Counted from the stretch's first letter, positions 49,089 through 61,367 are shown. The stretch is DNA of 64,000 nucleotides from Sinorhizobium sp. RAC02 (GCF_001713395.1 NZ_CP016450.1:372001-436000), one strand, 5' to 3'. The notes: generated from the letters alone by a model not told the origin. Translations and numbers: made by a program.

Positions 49089-49838
49089 ATGGGTGTGATG
49101 CAGACAATTTCCGGTTACTTCAAACAGTTCGTCGGCGAAGTGTCAGGCAATCAGGCGATGCACGACCAAGGACGTCGCGAGGCGGCGGATGGCGGCTATC
49201 AGGAGAAGGACGAGCAGGCCGTACCGGTCGCGCCGCGTTCCGTGCCGGGTGCCGAGAGTGTCGTTTCGGCAGAAACCGGCCGCGAAAAGATTATCCATGC
49301 TGACGCCGTTCCACAGTTCGAAGTCTCTCAGGCCGGCCGGACGAATGACGGCATTTCGAGTGCCAAGCCGCGGGCCGTCACCGGCAGCGATGATGCCACG
49401 GTCCACCGCACGCCGCCCGGAATGGAGGCCTCCGCCCGCGATTGGTCCGCCGGCTTCGACGAAGCCGCACCGCGGCAGGATACGGAGACGCCGGTTGCCG
49501 ACTATTCCGATGTCGAGCAGCTGAAACTCTACCGTCTTGTCCCGATCGCCGCGGCGACGGACACCAACTGGGATCTTGCGTCGAACCAGGGGGAGGTGAT
49601 CGTGCGCGCCCGATCGAGCGGGGATGCCCGTGTCGTGGCGGCGGAAGCCGAACTCGACTTCTTGGAAATCGATGCTCTTCCCGGCGACGGCAATTCCACG
49701 ACGTCGTCGAGTGCCTTCCGCAACGAAAAACTCTACACGGTCATCGATGAAACCGACCCGGCCTTTCCGGTCGAAGGCCGGCGCGCGGTTGTCGCCGGCA
49801 CGGTCCGCGTCGACAACATTCGCCCAACCGAGTTTTAA
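49089..49838 (+). CDS. Hypothetical protein with CsbD-like N-terminus
   Basis: The protein has 249 residues from the ATG at 49089, 10 bases after the preceding gene. The opening FVGEVSGNQAMHDQGRREAADG recalls the CsbD stress-protein repeat. A polar disordered stretch follows (about 40-140), then a C-terminal region (about 150-249) with VIVRARSSGDARVVAAEAE. The CsbD likeness is weak. Together with the SDR it suggests a stress-induced operon. Confidence 0.65.
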   Translation: MGVMQTISGYFKQFVGEVSGNQAMHDQGRREAADGGYQEKDEQAVPVAPRSVPGAESVVSAETGREKIIHADAVPQFEVSQAGRTNDGISSAKPRAVTGSDDATVHRTPPGMEASARDWSAGFDEAAPRQDTETPVADYSDVEQLKLYRLVPIAAATDTNWDLASNQGEVIVRARSSGDARVVAAEAELDFLEIDALPGDGNSTTSSSAFRNEKLYTVIDETDPAFPVEGRRAVVAGTVRVDNIRPTEF

Positions 49839-49848
49839 GGAGGCCGCC

Positions 49849-50814
49849 ATGACCCGGAGCCAATCTGCCCGCACGGCGGCGAAACAGCGCGGCATTCAGG
49901 ACGAGGTGGCAGAGGCCGACTGCAAGGACGAGGGCGAAAAGCCGAAGGCCATGCAGGCCGGTGCGCGCCTTTATCCGGTGCCACCGTTCCCCAAGCAGCA
50001 CCAGCCGAAGCCCGGCAGCGAGGCGACGCTCGACCCGCTGCCGATGTACGACGCTCCGTTCTACAAGGGTTCGGAGAAGCTGAAGGGCAAGGTGGCGCTC
50101 ATCACCGGCGGTGATTCCGGCATCGGCCGGGCGGTGGCGGTGCTTTTTGCCCGGGAGGGTGCGGATGTGGCGATCGCCCATCTCGCCGAAGGGCAGGACG
50201 CGAAGGACACGATTGCTGCGGTCGAGAAAGAAGGCCGGCGCTGTATCGCCTTCGCCGGCGACGTCAAGGACACGGCTTTTTGTCTGCAGATGGTCAAATG
50301 TACGGTGAAGGATCTAGGCGGCCTCGATATCCTCGTGAACAACGCAGCCTTCCAGGTCCACACCAAGGATATTCTCGATCTTTCGGAAGAGCATTTCGAC
50401 GAGACGCTGAAGACCAATCTTTATGGCTATTTCTTCATGGCGCAGGCGGCGGTTCCGCATATGAAACCGGGATCGGCGATCATCAACACCGGATCGGTCA
50501 CCGGCCTGGAGGGCTCGAAGGCTCTGCTCGATTATTCGATGACCAAGGGCGGCATCCATGCCTTCACCCGTTCGCTGGCGGGCCAGCTCGTGCCGCGCGG
50601 TATCCGCGTCAATGCGGTGGCGCCGGGGCCGGTCTGGACGCCGCTCAACCCTTCCGACAAGGAAGCTGAGGATGTCGCAAAATTCGGCGCCGATACGCCG
50701 ATGAAGCGGCCCGCCCAACCGGAGGAACTGGCACCGGCCTACGTCTTCCTCGCCTCGCCGCAGTGCTCCAGCTACATTACCGGCGAAGTGTTGCCGATCA
50801 TCGGCGGCTATTAG
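49849..50814 (+). CDS. SDR oxidoreductase (general stress protein 39 type)
   Basis: The protein has 321 residues from the ATG at 49849, with AAGGAGG 6 bases upstream. A polar N-terminal extension precedes the Rossmann fold: LITGGDSGIGRAVAVLFARE, NNAAFQVHT, the catalytic DYSMTKGG (Tyr-x3-Lys) and INTGSVTG. The PPFPKQHQPKPGSE segment is typical of the YdaD/GsiB-like stress SDR group. The substrate is unknown. Confidence 0.91.
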   Translation: MTRSQSARTAAKQRGIQDEVAEADCKDEGEKPKAMQAGARLYPVPPFPKQHQPKPGSEATLDPLPMYDAPFYKGSEKLKGKVALITGGDSGIGRAVAVLFAREGADVAIAHLAEGQDAKDTIAAVEKEGRRCIAFAGDVKDTAFCLQMVKCTVKDLGGLDILVNNAAFQVHTKDILDLSEEHFDETLKTNLYGYFFMAQAAVPHMKPGSAIINTGSVTGLEGSKALLDYSMTKGGIHAFTRSLAGQLVPRGIRVNAVAPGPVWTPLNPSDKEAEDVAKFGADTPMKRPAQPEELAPAYVFLASPQCSSYITGEVLPIIGGY

Positions 50815-50823
50815 GAACAAAAA

Positions 50824-50848
50824 AGCCGGGCGGTAGGACCGCCCGGCT
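50824..50848. terminator. Bidirectional terminator between the SDR and carB
   Basis: AGCCGGGCGG and CCGCCCGGCT form a 10-bp stem with a 5-base loop, flanked by A and T runs, serving both convergent genes. Confidence 0.92.
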
Positions 50849-50871
50849 TTTCATGTCTTGGCAAATGGTGC

Positions 50872-54354
<3,483 letters not shown>

Positions 54355-54651
54355 CTCTCTATCCGTTCTTCCGCGTGCGCGAAAAACCGGCCATGGTGAT
54401 GGGTTCACCGGGCCGGGCGCGCAAAATGGTCTTTCAAGGCTAGAAGCGGCTTATAGGCAAATGCGGGGGCAAGCGGAACCCCGAAAATGGAGCCATCGAC
54501 AGGAAAAGTCAGGGACGCATACCATCCTGCCGTCGGCAAACACGCGGCGTCCATAATAGTCTTGTATCGGTCGGCAAATTTCGTCTTCTTGGAGGGAGAA
54601 TCGGTCACGCGGGGAAAATCCCAGTGCGGGTCGATTTTGGGAGTGTGAACG

Positions 54652-55833
54652 ATGCTGCCGCAGGAAACCGATGTGCTGATCGTCGGGGCGGGACCAAGCG
54701 GTCTCGCGCTCGCCGTCACCCTGCAACAGGCGGGTATCCGTCCTGTCATCGTCGATCGGCTCGCCGCCGGCGGGAACACCTCACGCGCCGCCGTTGTCCA
54801 TGCGCATACGCTTGAAGTGCTGGAACGCATCGGCGTGACCGACGAATTCGAGGCGCGGGGTCTCGTTCTCACCCGCTTTGCTTTGCGCGATCATGACAAG
54901 GCGTTGCTGGAGCTCGATTTCTCCATGCTGCCCTCGCGCTACGCCCAGATCCTCATGATCCCGCAGGACGAGACCGAAGCGATCCTTGCCGAGCGATTGG
55001 CGAATCTCGGCGGCAATGTCGAGCGCGGTGTTTCCGCAACGACGATCGAGCCCGATTCGAGTGGGGCGACGGTGCATCTCGAAACGTTGGATGGTCCGAG
55101 GACGATCCGAGCGCGTTATGTCGTTGGCGGTGACGGCATGCACAGCGTGGTGCGCAGTGCGGCCGGCATCACCTTCGATGGCGAGACCTACGGCGAATCT
55201 TTCGTGCTCGCCGACGTGCACATGGACTGGGGCTTGAGCGACGAGGTGACGTTGTTCTTCTCGCCTGAGGGCATGGGGGTCGTCGCGCCGCTGCCGGACA
55301 ACCGCTACCGCATCGTCGCACCGGTCGAGGCGGCCCCGGAAGCGCCCGACGCCGCCTTCGTGCAGGCGCTTCTCGACGCCCGCGGCCCGCGCCGGAATCC
55401 CGGTCGCGTGCGCGATGTCATCTGGAGTTCGCGTTTCCGCGTGCACCATCGTGTCGCCCCGCGCTATCGCTCCGGTCCGCTCTTCATCATGGGGGATGCG
55501 GCCCATGTGCACAGCCCGGCCGGCGGGCAGGGCATGAACACCGGGCTGGTCGATGCGGTCGTGCTCGGGCAATTGCTTGCCGATGTGCTGCGCGGCAAGG
55601 CGCCGGAAGCGACGCTGGACCTTTACGAGGAGAAGCGTCGTCCGGCCGCCGCTGAAGTGCTGGAACTGGCAAGCCGCCTGACGAAGGTCGCGACCGTGCG
55701 CAGTTCGCTCGGCCGCGTCGTGCGTAACCTCACCTTGCGCGTTCTCGGCTCTTCGCCGGTCTTCCGTCGCAAGCTTACGCTTAACCTGTCGGGTCTCGCC
55801 CGAAAGGGGATGGGCATGGTGCCTCCGCGCTGA
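54652..55833 (+). CDS. FAD-dependent monooxygenase (PheA/TfdB family)
   Basis: The protein has 393 residues. FAD binding is in DVLIVGAGPSGLALAVTLQQ, with the DG motif VVGGDGMHSVVRSAAG and the GD motif IMGDAAHVHSPAGGQGMN. This marks a group A flavoprotein hydroxylase. The family hydroxylates phenols and similar aromatics, but no substrate can be named. It lies alone between carB and a repeat element. Confidence 0.9.
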   Translation: MLPQETDVLIVGAGPSGLALAVTLQQAGIRPVIVDRLAAGGNTSRAAVVHAHTLEVLERIGVTDEFEARGLVLTRFALRDHDKALLELDFSMLPSRYAQILMIPQDETEAILAERLANLGGNVERGVSATTIEPDSSGATVHLETLDGPRTIRARYVVGGDGMHSVVRSAAGITFDGETYGESFVLADVHMDWGLSDEVTLFFSPEGMGVVAPLPDNRYRIVAPVEAAPEAPDAAFVQALLDARGPRRNPGRVRDVIWSSRFRVHHRVAPRYRSGPLFIMGDAAHVHSPAGGQGMNTGLVDAVVLGQLLADVLRGKAPEATLDLYEEKRRPAAAEVLELASRLTKVATVRSSLGRVVRNLTLRVLGSSPVFRRKLTLNLSGLARKGMGMVPPR

Positions 55834-55839
55834 GGGCTA

Positions 55840-55954
55840 CCCCCTCATCCGGCCCTTCGGGCCACCTTCTCCCCGAGGGGAGAAGGAAACGAGGCGTTGG
55901 TGACCTTCCCCTTCTCCCCAGCGGGGAGACGGTGCCGGCAGGCGGATGAGGGGG
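55840..55954. repeat. Rhizobial palindromic intergenic element
   Basis: This 115-bp element is bounded by a perfect 12-bp terminal inverted repeat (CCCCCTCATCCG/CGGATGAGGGGG). Inside are the hairpins GGCCCTTCGGGCC and CCTTCTCC-C...GGAGAAGG, with a second CCTTCTCCCC-type arm. It matches short intergenic repeats common in Rhizobium genomes. It may end transcription of both neighbours. Confidence 0.82.
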
Positions 55955-55983
55955 ATGCCGCAGGCATCGAGCGTGGCGTCTAC

Positions 55984-56790
55984 TCAATCCGTCGCCAGTA
56001 TTCCCGGCAGTTCCTGCAAGATGCTGTCCCTTGCCCGCAGGCTCGTGCGCGGCTCCTGCTTCTTCTCGTCCTGCACCAACTGGGCGAAAACCACGGTGCG
56101 TTCGTCGCGGCGTGCCCATCCGACATACCAACCCCATGGCCGGTTATAGTCGAAATTGCCGTCGGCCTTGCGCGGATAGGCCATGCCGGTCTTGCCCTGT
56201 GCGCCCCAGCCGTCGGCAATGTCGCGCCGCTCGATAATCTCCATGGCCGCATCCATCGCCTCGGCGGAGACCGGCAGTTCGTGGTTCACCAGCTTCTTGA
56301 GGAATTCGATCTGCTCGCGCGGTGAGATTTTCAGCGAGGAGGCGATCCAGGCGCGCTCCAGCCCGTTGTTCTTGCCGGGATCGCCCGTCATGTCGGCATT
56401 GCCGTAGCCGAAGGCATCGGCGTAATCGCGCAGCTGTTCGTAGCCGAGAAATTCGGTGATGCGCTGTGAAAACCAGACGACGGAGAACTCCATCCAGCGT
56501 TTCGGCGTCGTCGGCTGGCGCCAGGCATCACCGCCCCAGTCCGGATAGCCCTTCATGAATGGCAGGACCGGCTCATTTGCATCTTCCAGATAGCCGGAAT
56601 CGTAGCCCATCACGGCAAGCGGCACCTTGAAGGTGGAGGCGGGGGTGACACGGCTTGCGCAATCGCCCTTTTCCAGAATGACCTCGTTGCTCCCCGCATC
56701 GGCAACGATCGTACAAATAATGCGGGCTTGCGCAGGCGCGCTTATGCTGGCAGCCAGCAGGGTGCCGGCCGCGAAAAGGCGGATATTCAT
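55984..56790 (-). CDS. Class D (OXA-type) beta-lactamase
   Basis: The protein has 268 residues with a signal peptide (1-22, ending PAQA). All class D motifs are present: STFK (52-55) with the catalytic Ser and carbamylated Lys, SVV (103-105), YGN (129-131) and KTG (200-202), plus WIASSLKISPREQ. It should hydrolyse beta-lactams in the periplasm. It is divergent from an AmpR-like gene, suggesting induction. The ATG at 56790 was chosen; the open frame begins 3 bases earlier with GTG. Confidence 0.93.
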   Translation of the reverse strand: MNIRLFAAGTLLAASISAPAQARIICTIVADAGSNEVILEKGDCASRVTPASTFKVPLAVMGYDSGYLEDANEPVLPFMKGYPDWGGDAWRQPTTPKRWMEFSVVWFSQRITEFLGYEQLRDYADAFGYGNADMTGDPGKNNGLERAWIASSLKISPREQIEFLKKLVNHELPVSAEAMDAAMEIIERRDIADGWGAQGKTGMAYPRKADGNFDYNRPWGWYVGWARRDERTVVFAQLVQDEKKQEPRTSLRARDSILQELPGILATD

Positions 56791-56809
56791 CACGTTTTCC
56801 TCGAATTCC

Positions 56810-56826
56810 GAATGGCTTGTGCATTC
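56810..56826. promoter_or_regulatory. Candidate AmpR-type dyad in the bla/ampR intergenic region
   Basis: GAATG-N7-CATTC lies in the 110-base gap between the beta-lactamase and regulator starts. LysR-type regulators bind such interrupted dyads. The spacing is not the classic T-N11-A, so it is tentative. Confidence 0.35.
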
Positions 56827-56900
56827 TGGATAGCAATGCTTTGATGCCCTGACAAAAGATCAATACTGGTCTTAGCCATTAGGAAAATTGGGGCATCGCC

Positions 56901-57788
56901 ATGGTTCGGCCATACCTGCCGCTGAACGCCTTTCGCGCCTTCGAGGCCTCCGCCCGGCATCTCAGTTTTACGCGCTCGGCGATCGAGCTGAACGTCACGC
57001 AGGCGGCCGTCAGCCATCAGGTAAAGAGCCTGGAGGAACAGCTTGGCGTCGTCCTGTTCAAGCGCCTGCCGCGTGGGCTGATGATTACCGCCGAAGGCGA
57101 AAGCCTGCTGCCGGTGCTGCGCGACAGCTTTGATCGCATGGCGGATGCCGTGGAGCGTTTTCGCGGCGGCCATGTGCGGGAAATCCTGACGGTCGGCGCC
57201 GTCGGCACTTTCGCCGTCGGCTGGCTGCTGCCGCGCCTCGCGCCCTTCCGCGAGCGGCATCCCTTCGTGGAGGTGCGGCTTTCCACCAACAACAACCGCG
57301 TCGATCTTGCGGCCGAGGGGCTGGACTTCGCCATCCGTTTCGGCGCCGGCGCCTGGCACGGTACGGATGCCATCAGGCTTTTCGACGCGCCGCTCTCTGT
57401 TCTCGCCACGCCCGTCGTCGCGCGGGATTTGAGGGAGCCGGAGGACTTGCTCGGCCTGACGCTGTTGCGTTCCTATCGCCGCGACGAATGGACCCGCTGG
57501 TTCGAAGCGGCCGGCCTGCCGCGCACCCCGCCGCCGCAGAACGCCATCGTCTTCGATACCTCGCTCGCGATGATGGAGGCGGTGTTGCAGGGCGCGGGTG
57601 TGGGGCTCGCGCCGCCTTTGATGTTTTCCCGGCTGCTGTCCGCCGGCGCCGTCGTTCAGCCGTTCAAGACGAGCGTCGTGCTTGGCAGCTACTGGCTCAC
57701 GCGCCTGCAATCGCGTAGCGCCACCCCGGCCATGTCCGCCTTCGCCAACTGGCTTGGGGAGACGGTGGCGGAGGAGGGGCTGGGCTAA
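56901..57788 (+). CDS. AmpR-like LysR-family regulator
   Basis: The protein has 295 residues. The N-terminal YLPLNAFRAFEASARHLSFT and the helix-turn-helix ELNVTQAAVSHQVKSLE match AmpR/GcvA. The effector domain follows with FAIRFGAGAWHGTDAIRLF. AmpR regulators sense cell-wall muropeptides and induce beta-lactamase genes, and this one is divergent from an OXA gene. Whether it truly senses muropeptides is inferred from family and context. Confidence 0.85.
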   Translation: MVRPYLPLNAFRAFEASARHLSFTRSAIELNVTQAAVSHQVKSLEEQLGVVLFKRLPRGLMITAEGESLLPVLRDSFDRMADAVERFRGGHVREILTVGAVGTFAVGWLLPRLAPFRERHPFVEVRLSTNNNRVDLAAEGLDFAIRFGAGAWHGTDAIRLFDAPLSVLATPVVARDLREPEDLLGLTLLRSYRRDEWTRWFEAAGLPRTPPPQNAIVFDTSLAMMEAVLQGAGVGLAPPLMFSRLLSAGAVVQPFKTSVVLGSYWLTRLQSRSATPAMSAFANWLGETVAEEGLG

Positions 57789-57792
57789 CCGA

Positions 57793-58452
57793 TCATGTCA
57801 GGTTGCGGCGGCGTTCCAGTTCCGCCGCAGTTGGCGTCTCGAATTCGAAGGAGCCGGTGGCGACGTCGCCGGCGCGGGCATATTTGTTCATGACGACACC
57901 GGAATCGCTGGTACGCGATTCGATCAGCGTCAGTGCGCGCGGGAAGGACGCGTCACCGAACAGCCGCTTGCCCTTGCCCAGAATGACCGGGAAGACGGAG
58001 ACGTGGATCTCGTCGACGAGGTCGTTTTCGAAAAGTGCCTTGAGGAACTCCGTGGAGCCCTGCGTCAGGAGGTCCGGTCCGTCCTCGCTCTTCAGCGCCT
58101 TCACAGCGGCAATCGCATCGGCGCCGAGGACATGGCTGTTCTGCCAGGTGGTCTTGAAGGCCGGATTGCGGGTCGCGACATATTTGTTGATGCGGTCGAA
58201 GAGCGGGCCGATCGGGTCGTCCTTCGCCGCATAGGGCCAGTGGGCGGCGAAGATGTCGTAGGTCTTGCGGCCGAGCAGCAAGTCGAACGGCCGCGAAAAG
58301 AGTTCGCCGATGAAAGCCCCCATCTTTTCGTCAAAGAGCGGGGCGACCCAGCCGCCGAATTCGAAGCCGCCGATCGGGTCTTCCTCCGGGCCGCCCGGTG
58401 CCTGCATGACGCCGTCAAGGCTGATGAAGGCGCCGACAATGATCTTTCTCAT
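57793..58452 (-). CDS. Dihydrofolate reductase-like protein (RibD C-terminal family)
   Basis: The protein has 219 residues. KIIVGAFISLDGVMQAPGG opens the chain, with LLLGRKTYDIFAAHWP and the C-terminal VFPVILGKGKRLF. This is the YyaP/YwjB group, related to the reductase half of RibD, and its natural substrates are uncertain. It ends 5 bases from the ampR stop on the opposite strand. Confidence 0.9.
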   Translation of the reverse strand: MRKIIVGAFISLDGVMQAPGGPEEDPIGGFEFGGWVAPLFDEKMGAFIGELFSRPFDLLLGRKTYDIFAAHWPYAAKDDPIGPLFDRINKYVATRNPAFKTTWQNSHVLGADAIAAVKALKSEDGPDLLTQGSTEFLKALFENDLVDEIHVSVFPVILGKGKRLFGDASFPRALTLIESRTSDSGVVMNKYARAGDVATGSFEFETPTAAELERRRNLT

Positions 58453-58485
58453 GGGGTTTCTCCTGGCAGGATGTTGAACTGATAC

Positions 58486-58592
58486 CTAGAGCGTTGCCGC
58501 TTTTCTTCGAATCGCGAAAAAGCTCTACCTCTTTGTTTTTACGCAGTTCGCGGCACGCAAATCGCCGCGCACTTTTGCTGGATTTGCTCTAG
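58486..58592. repeat. Short MITE-like repeat with CTAGAGC ends
   Basis: This 107-bp element is bounded by CTAGAGC/GCTCTAG inverted ends. It holds an internal CGCGAAAAAGCTCTA block and a TTTGTTTTTACGCA block, as in the repetitive intergenic elements of Rhizobium and Agrobacterium (memory). The 190-base gap otherwise shows no gene. Confidence 0.72.
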
Positions 58593-58641
58593 AGACGAAC
58601 GGCGGATGCGCCACCCGACAACCGTTCGAAAATTCTTTCCC

Positions 58642-59481
58642 CTAACCCCAGCGGCCGCGCACCGCCTCGGTGCGACTGCGGCTGACCGGAATTTCCTGCC
58701 CGTCCTTCATAAGGACCGCCAGCCGGCCTTCGGCGCGCAGTAATCTTTCCACATGGCTGTCGGCGACGAAATGCGAGCGGTGCACCTGCAGCCCCGGCGT
58801 GTCGCCAAGTTCTTTCAGGGCATCGGAAAAGCGGAGCAGGATCAGCTCACGCCCGCGGCTCGTCGTGACCTCCGTGTAGTGGTCGGCGACGGTCATGTGA
58901 AGGATTTTCCCGCGGTTCTCCGGTTTCAGGCGGCGTAGCAGGGCGACCTCCGCCCGGTCTTCCGTCGCCGGCGCAGGGGCCGGGGCAAGCGTTTCGACCG
59001 CCTTGCTGCCCATCGTCATATAGGTCAGGCCGCAGAAGAGGGCAGAGAGGAGGAGGCCGCTGGCTATGCTTTCGGCAAGGCTCGAAACCGTCACCGCGCC
59101 GCCGAAGGTCGCAAGGCTGATCGCCTCCGTCGCCAATCCCACCGGCACCCCTGCAACGAGCGTGCCGAGCGCGATGCGGCCGGCAAGGCTTGGAACGCGG
59201 TGCAGCAGAAGCGTGTTCACGAGCACGAGGGCGGTGACCGCAATGCTCCAGGCGACGGCGTGCAGCACAAGCCAGAAGCCAAGGCGCGGCACCGTCGCCA
59301 ACCGCTCGGCGGTGCCATAGGGGCCGGTCACCCAGAAGATCAGCACGACAGCGCCAAACGTTGCCCAGAACCGCGGCGAGCGCAGAAAGACCTGCAGTTC
59401 ACGAAGCGCGGATTGCAGGAAGGGGCGTTCCACGAAGTTTTCCGTCCGTTCGGGCCAAAGCGTTTGAGGCGATCCGATCAA
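58642..59481 (-). CDS. LytTR-domain DNA-binding membrane protein
   Basis: The protein has 279 residues. Four membrane segments (about 35-155) precede a C-terminal LytTR domain (about 185-279) with HMTVADHYTEVTTSRGREL and HRSHFVADSHVERLL. It lacks a receiver domain, so it may sense membrane signals directly. The listed start is a TTG; a GTG at 59433 is an alternative. It is divergent from a DUF2306 gene. Confidence 0.87.
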   Translation of the reverse strand: MIGSPQTLWPERTENFVERPFLQSALRELQVFLRSPRFWATFGAVVLIFWVTGPYGTAERLATVPRLGFWLVLHAVAWSIAVTALVLVNTLLLHRVPSLAGRIALGTLVAGVPVGLATEAISLATFGGAVTVSSLAESIASGLLLSALFCGLTYMTMGSKAVETLAPAPAPATEDRAEVALLRRLKPENRGKILHMTVADHYTEVTTSRGRELILLRFSDALKELGDTPGLQVHRSHFVADSHVERLLRAEGRLAVLMKDGQEIPVSRSRTEAVRGRWG

Positions 59482-59524
59482 TGGCTGAAGACGGGGTCGA
59501 TTTCAACCTTGCCCGGAACCTGCC

Positions 59525-60043
59525 ATGACCTTCGAACCTCTTCTCGACGCCCCCTTTGCCGTGCAGTTCCATGTCGCCACCGTGCTGCCGGCTGCCGTGC
59601 TGGGCGCCGTCCTGCTCGCCCGCCGGAAGGGAACGCCCGCCCACCGCCTTCTGGGGAAAATCTGGCTGCTGCTGATGGTGGTGACGAGTTTTTCGACCTT
59701 CTTCATCCATGACCTGAAGACAGTCGGAAACTTCAGCCCGATCCATCTGCTCTCGGTCTATGTCATCGTGGGCAGTATCCCCGCGATCCGCGCCGCGCGT
59801 CGCCGCGATATCCGCACGCACCGGGCCCATGTCGCCGGCATGTATTTCGGCGGCATCGTGGTCGCGGGGCTGTTCACCCTTGTGCCGCACCGCGTGATGG
59901 GCGCGATGATCTTCGATGGCATATCGGGCCTCGCAAGCGGCTTGGCCACTGCCTTCGTCTGTGTCCTGCTGGTTGCGGCCGGTGCACTTGCGATCCGCGA
60001 AGCCGGCTGGTTGGAGCGTTTCGAGACATTCCGGCGGCGCTGA
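59525..60043 (+). CDS. DUF2306 membrane protein
   Basis: The protein has 172 residues with about four to five membrane helices. Conserved His residues (AVQFHVATV, AHRLLGKIW, FFIHD, THRAHVAGMYFGG) are typical of DUF2306. Heme or metal binding is possible. It starts only 43 bases from the LytTR gene in the opposite direction, and the LytTR protein may regulate it. Confidence 0.86.
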   Translation: MTFEPLLDAPFAVQFHVATVLPAAVLGAVLLARRKGTPAHRLLGKIWLLLMVVTSFSTFFIHDLKTVGNFSPIHLLSVYVIVGSIPAIRAARRRDIRTHRAHVAGMYFGGIVVAGLFTLVPHRVMGAMIFDGISGLASGLATAFVCVLLVAAGALAIREAGWLERFETFRRR

Positions 60044-60120
60044 ACGCGGGGGCAGCGGTTAAATCGCGATAGGGCGGATTAGTCGCCCCTGCCTCTGCTT
60101 TTCCGGCGCCAAACATCCTC

Positions 60121-60276
60121 ATGGGGCTGTCTGTCAATACGTATGGCCGGCGCTATCTCGTTGACGTCATTGCTAGTTCTGGCGTCGCGGCGGCGGCAAT
60201 TGTCGTCGTCACGGCGGTGTTCAGGCTTTCTCCCGTGCGAAGCAAACGCGAAGCGGCCGCCGCAACAGCGGCTTAG
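60121..60276 (+). CDS. Possible small membrane protein
   Basis: This 51-residue frame (MGLSVNTYGRRYLVDVIASS...) has one hydrophobic segment (about 20-35) followed by a basic tail. It has no clear ribosome binding site. It is in the 330-base gap between the DUF2306 and metallopeptidase genes. Coding is doubtful. Confidence 0.3.
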   Translation: MGLSVNTYGRRYLVDVIASSGVAAAAIVVVTAVFRLSPVRSKREAAAATAA

Positions 60277-60377
60277 ACTGTTGCCGCCATTGAATTTATA
60301 GTGGTCCCTGTTATCTGAGGAAGCTGAGGGCACTTTTGTCCGCAGGAACGCCCAGAGGGCGAACGGGAGATCTCGCG

Positions 60378-61319
60378 ATGGAATGGAAAGGTCGTCGACA
60401 GTCGAGCAACATCGAGGACCAGCGCGGCGCCGGGCCTTCGGCGGGCGGAAGCAATCCGTTCGGTCGCGGCAATGGCGGGTTTCGCCTTCCGACGGGGGGT
60501 GGACGCCGCGCCGGCGGCGGCATGAGCATCGGCACGATCGTCCTCCTCGTCGTCGTCTACTTCGTCTTGAAGATGATGGGCATCGACCTGTTGCAGGTGA
60601 TGGGCGAGGGCGGCGGCGGGCAGGTCAGCATGCCGGGCTTCGAGCAGACCGAAACTGCCAGCAAGAGAACGTCGCCGCAGGAGGAAGAAACCAAGGCCTT
60701 CATGTCGACGGTGCTGGCCGAGACGGAAGACACCTGGAACGGCATCTTCCAGTCGGCCGGCGAAAAGTATGAGGAGCCGAAGATGGTGCTCTTCTCGGGG
60801 TCCGTGCAGTCGGCCTGCGGCTTCGCCTCGGCGGCTTCCGGTCCGTTCTATTGCCCGGGCGACCGCAAGGTCTATCTCGATATGAGCTTCTTCGACGAAC
60901 TTGCCAACAAGTTCGACGCGGCCGGCGATTTCGCCCAGGCCTATGTCGTCGCCCACGAGGTCGGCCATCACGTGCAGAACCTCACCGGCGTGCTGCCGCG
61001 CTTTAACCAGCAGCGTCAGCGCATGAGCGAGGTGGAAGCCAACCAGATGTCGATCCGCGTCGAACTCCAGGCCGATTGCTACGCCGGTATCTGGGGCAAG
61101 TACACGCAGCAGAAGGGATTGCTCGAGACCGGCGACCTGGACGAGGCGCTGAATGCCGCGACCCAGATCGGCGACGATACGTTGCAGAAGCGCATGCAGG
61201 GTTACGTCGTGCCGGAAAGCTTCAACCACGGCACCTCCGACCAGCGTCGCCGCTGGTTCAAGCGTGGCTTCGATACGGGCCGCGTCGATGCCTGCGACAC
61301 GTTCAAGGGTGACGTGTAA
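60378..61319 (+). CDS. Neutral zinc metallopeptidase (YpfJ family)
   Basis: The protein has 313 residues from the ATG at 60378. A Gly/Arg-rich N-terminus is followed by one membrane segment (51-68), then a periplasmic protease domain. The zinc motif HEVGHH lies at 193-198, and ELQADCYAGIWG carries the third-ligand Glu. The Cys pair in SACGFA and FYCPGD is family-typical. The substrate is unknown. Confidence 0.93.
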   Translation: MEWKGRRQSSNIEDQRGAGPSAGGSNPFGRGNGGFRLPTGGGRRAGGGMSIGTIVLLVVVYFVLKMMGIDLLQVMGEGGGGQVSMPGFEQTETASKRTSPQEEETKAFMSTVLAETEDTWNGIFQSAGEKYEEPKMVLFSGSVQSACGFASAASGPFYCPGDRKVYLDMSFFDELANKFDAAGDFAQAYVVAHEVGHHVQNLTGVLPRFNQQRQRMSEVEANQMSIRVELQADCYAGIWGKYTQQKGLLETGDLDEALNAATQIGDDTLQKRMQGYVVPESFNHGTSDQRRRWFKRGFDTGRVDACDTFKGDV

Positions 61320-61367
61320 CCCTTCTCTCGGGCTACTCCAAAGATGGAGTGCCTCCCGAAAATGCCA

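Noticed and set aside
54355..54651. Possible leader gene or riboswitch between carB and the monooxygenase.
   Set aside because: No conserved element or ORF with support was seen in these 297 bases.
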